Assembly: GCA_005881055.1 (NCBI GenBank)
Contig: VBHW01000188.1
Coordinates: forward strand, 1-6,834
Reading direction: 5' to 3'
DNA from: Chloroflexota bacterium
GTDB lineage: Bacteria; Chloroflexota; Limnocylindria; Limnocylindrales; CSP1-4
DNA: 6,834 nucleotides
Of this stretch, positions 5,984 through 6,834 are shown piece after piece; the first letter of the stretch is position 1, and each line of letters begins with the position of its first letter. The notes under the pieces were generated by a model that made no database searches, had not been told where the DNA came from, and worked only from the letters and a program-made list of their open reading frames with translations. Made by a program: the position numbers and the translations under genes.

Positions 5984-6523
5984 ATCGACCTCAACGCGCT
6001 CGTCGAGCCCAGGATCGGGGTCGTGGCGGCCGTCCTGGCAGTCCTCCTCTGCGCGGCGCTCGTCCTCATCGCGCTCCTCGCCCGGCGCGTCCGGCGCCTC
6101 GATCGCAGGCTCATAGCCCTCACCCGCGGCGGGGAGGGCCACAGCCTCGAGTCGATCCTCGAGGGGCACCTCGACAGGGTCCTCGCCGTCGATCGGGAGG
6201 TGAGCGGCCTGTTGGCACGGACCTCGGCCCTCGAGACAGCCGGACGGCGGGCGTTCCAGCGGGCCGGCCTCGTCCGATACAACCCGTTCGAGGAGACGGG
6301 CGGGAACCAGAGCTTCGCGCTGGCGCTGCTCGACGCGGAGGGTGACGGGTTCATCCTCACGAGTCTCCATGCCCGTGCCGGGACGCGGATCTACGCGAGG
6401 GCTCTCGTCGGCGGCCGGGCCGAGGGACAGCTGTCCGGCGAGGAGGCCCGCGCCCTCGACCTGGCGCGCGCCGCACCGGCGGGCCGCCCGGCGGTGATCG
6501 ATCGCGGGGCCGCGCGGCCGTGA
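5984..6523 (+). CDS. DUF4446 family membrane protein
   Basis: Read from the proposed ATC start the product is 179 aa. It has a short N-terminus (DLNALVEPR), one transmembrane helix (about 11-33), a basic stop-transfer stretch (RRVRRLDRR, 34-42), an amphipathic or coiled region (about 55-90), and the DUF4446 core with YNPFEETGGNQSFALALLD (99-117), then ILTSLHARAGTRIYA (124-138) and LSGEE. The core is thought to be cytoplasmic; the family has no known reaction. The frame extends to a TTG at 5822, but that adds an Arg/Pro-rich stretch with no domain, covers the likely promoter, and has no Shine-Dalgarno. The first standard codon downstream is GTG at 6023, which would cut into the transmembrane helix. 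The start is therefore odd: ATC initiation, or an error in an original ATG. The gene is divergent from the 132-aa protein gene and followed by a helicase on the same strand. Confidence 0.88.
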   Translation: MDLNALVEPRIGVVAAVLAVLLCAALVLIALLARRVRRLDRRLIALTRGGEGHSLESILEGHLDRVLAVDREVSGLLARTSALETAGRRAFQRAGLVRYNPFEETGGNQSFALALLDAEGDGFILTSLHARAGTRIYARALVGGRAEGQLSGEEARALDLARAAPAGRPAVIDRGAARP

Positions 6524-6610
6524 TGGATCGCTCCGCCACATGGTCGCTGCCGGGAGGTGGGGCGTCGGCGTGACGCCGGAGCTGTCACAGCGGGTCGCGA
6601 TGCTGCCCTC

Positions 6611-6834
6611 ATGGTTTCTGAGACGGCGCCGCCGACGAGGCCGCGGATGAGGCACCGCGTACGGCGCGAGCCGCCGGCCCTCGAGCAGATCCCGGTCTGG
6701 GCCGACGCCCGGGCCGGAGGCGGCGCCGAGCCGGCCGCGGAAGTCGATCGCGGCCTGGCCGGGCTCCTCCGGGGCCTGAACGCCGAGCAACGCCAGGCCG
6801 TGACGCACGGCGAGGGACCGCTGCTCGTGGTGGC
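6611..6834 (+). CDS. UvrD/PcrA-type superfamily 1 DNA helicase, N-terminus only
   Basis: The frame runs off the right edge without a stop. After a poorly conserved N-terminal extension of about 55 residues it reads LNAEQRQAVTHGEGPLLVV (residues 57-74 plus the edge). This is the Q-motif region (LNxxQxxAV) followed by the beta strand leading to Walker A, whose GSGKT lies beyond the window. UvrD/PcrA/Rep enzymes unwind DNA 3' to 5' in repair and at blocked forks. The start is uncertain. ATG at 6611 has no Shine-Dalgarno but has GATGCT six bases upstream; ATG at 6647 has GAGG six bases upstream and overlaps the stop of a tiny reading frame as ATGA. Both are in frame, as is a GTG at 6557. The frame matches that of DUF4446, separated by its TGA at 6521-6523. 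Confidence 0.85.
   Translation, partial: MVSETAPPTRPRMRHRVRREPPALEQIPVWADARAGGGAEPAAEVDRGLAGLLRGLNAEQRQAVTHGEGPLLVV

Noticed and set aside
5390..6808. 472-codon minus-strand frame that would extend the 132-aa protein upstream
   Set aside because: The upstream part is antisense to the DUF4446 gene and the helicase start, which are supported by family motifs; the ATG at 5788 with AGGAGG upstream explains the gene.
6521..6834. DUF4446 and helicase in the same frame, separated by one TGA (read-through fusion)
   Set aside because: Long open frames are common at this GC content, the intervening sequence is not conserved-looking, and the two families are not known as a fusion.
1..6834. tRNA, rRNA, CRISPR array, IS element or prophage
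   Set aside because: No cloverleaf or rRNA-like stretch, no regularly spaced repeats, and no transposase, integrase or phage motifs were seen on either strand.

Overview
This is a GC-rich bacterial window (roughly 70% GC by eye) of ordinary chromosomal genes, with no phage, IS or CRISPR content. GC-rich composition, GTG starts, a DUF4446 protein, a class V aminotransferase apparently coupled to a dehydrogenase, and a GGDEF/HD-GYP hybrid together suggest a Chloroflexota lineage such as Limnocylindria. That assignment is inference from gene style, not from a marker gene.

Layout: five complete or broken genes, plus a partial one at the left edge, lie on the minus strand. In transcription order they are: a 132-aa single-pass membrane protein of unknown family (5390-5788); a membrane-anchored GGDEF plus HD-GYP c-di-GMP protein (3425-5269); rarA, broken by an apparent 29-nt deletion (1859-3341); a GlsB/YeaQ/YmgE small membrane protein (1535-1792); a PLP-dependent class V aminotransferase (21-1205); and, overlapping its stop codon, eight codons that look like the start of a D-3-phosphoglycerate dehydrogenase (1-24). 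On the plus strand, diverging from 5789-5983, are a DUF4446 membrane protein (5984-6523) and the N-terminus of a UvrD/PcrA-type helicase that runs off the right edge.

How the genes relate: the aminotransferase and the dehydrogenase-like start form a plausible serine/glyoxylate unit. The c-di-GMP protein is probably a membrane sensor whose output is HD-GYP phosphodiesterase activity, because its GGDEF signature is degenerate. RarA and the helicase are genome maintenance proteins but are far apart and on opposite strands. The rest looks like independently transcribed housekeeping or stress genes.

Points worth a second look: several genes lack a Shine-Dalgarno and have a -10-like hexamer exactly 6 nt before the start codon, as expected of leaderless mRNAs; rarA lost the segment after Walker B and changes frame; the DUF4446 gene seems to start at a non-standard ATC codon; a palindrome overlaps the -35 of the c-di-GMP gene; and an inverted repeat with near-duplicated flanks lies upstream of the aminotransferase. 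I found no convincing new multi-gene system.
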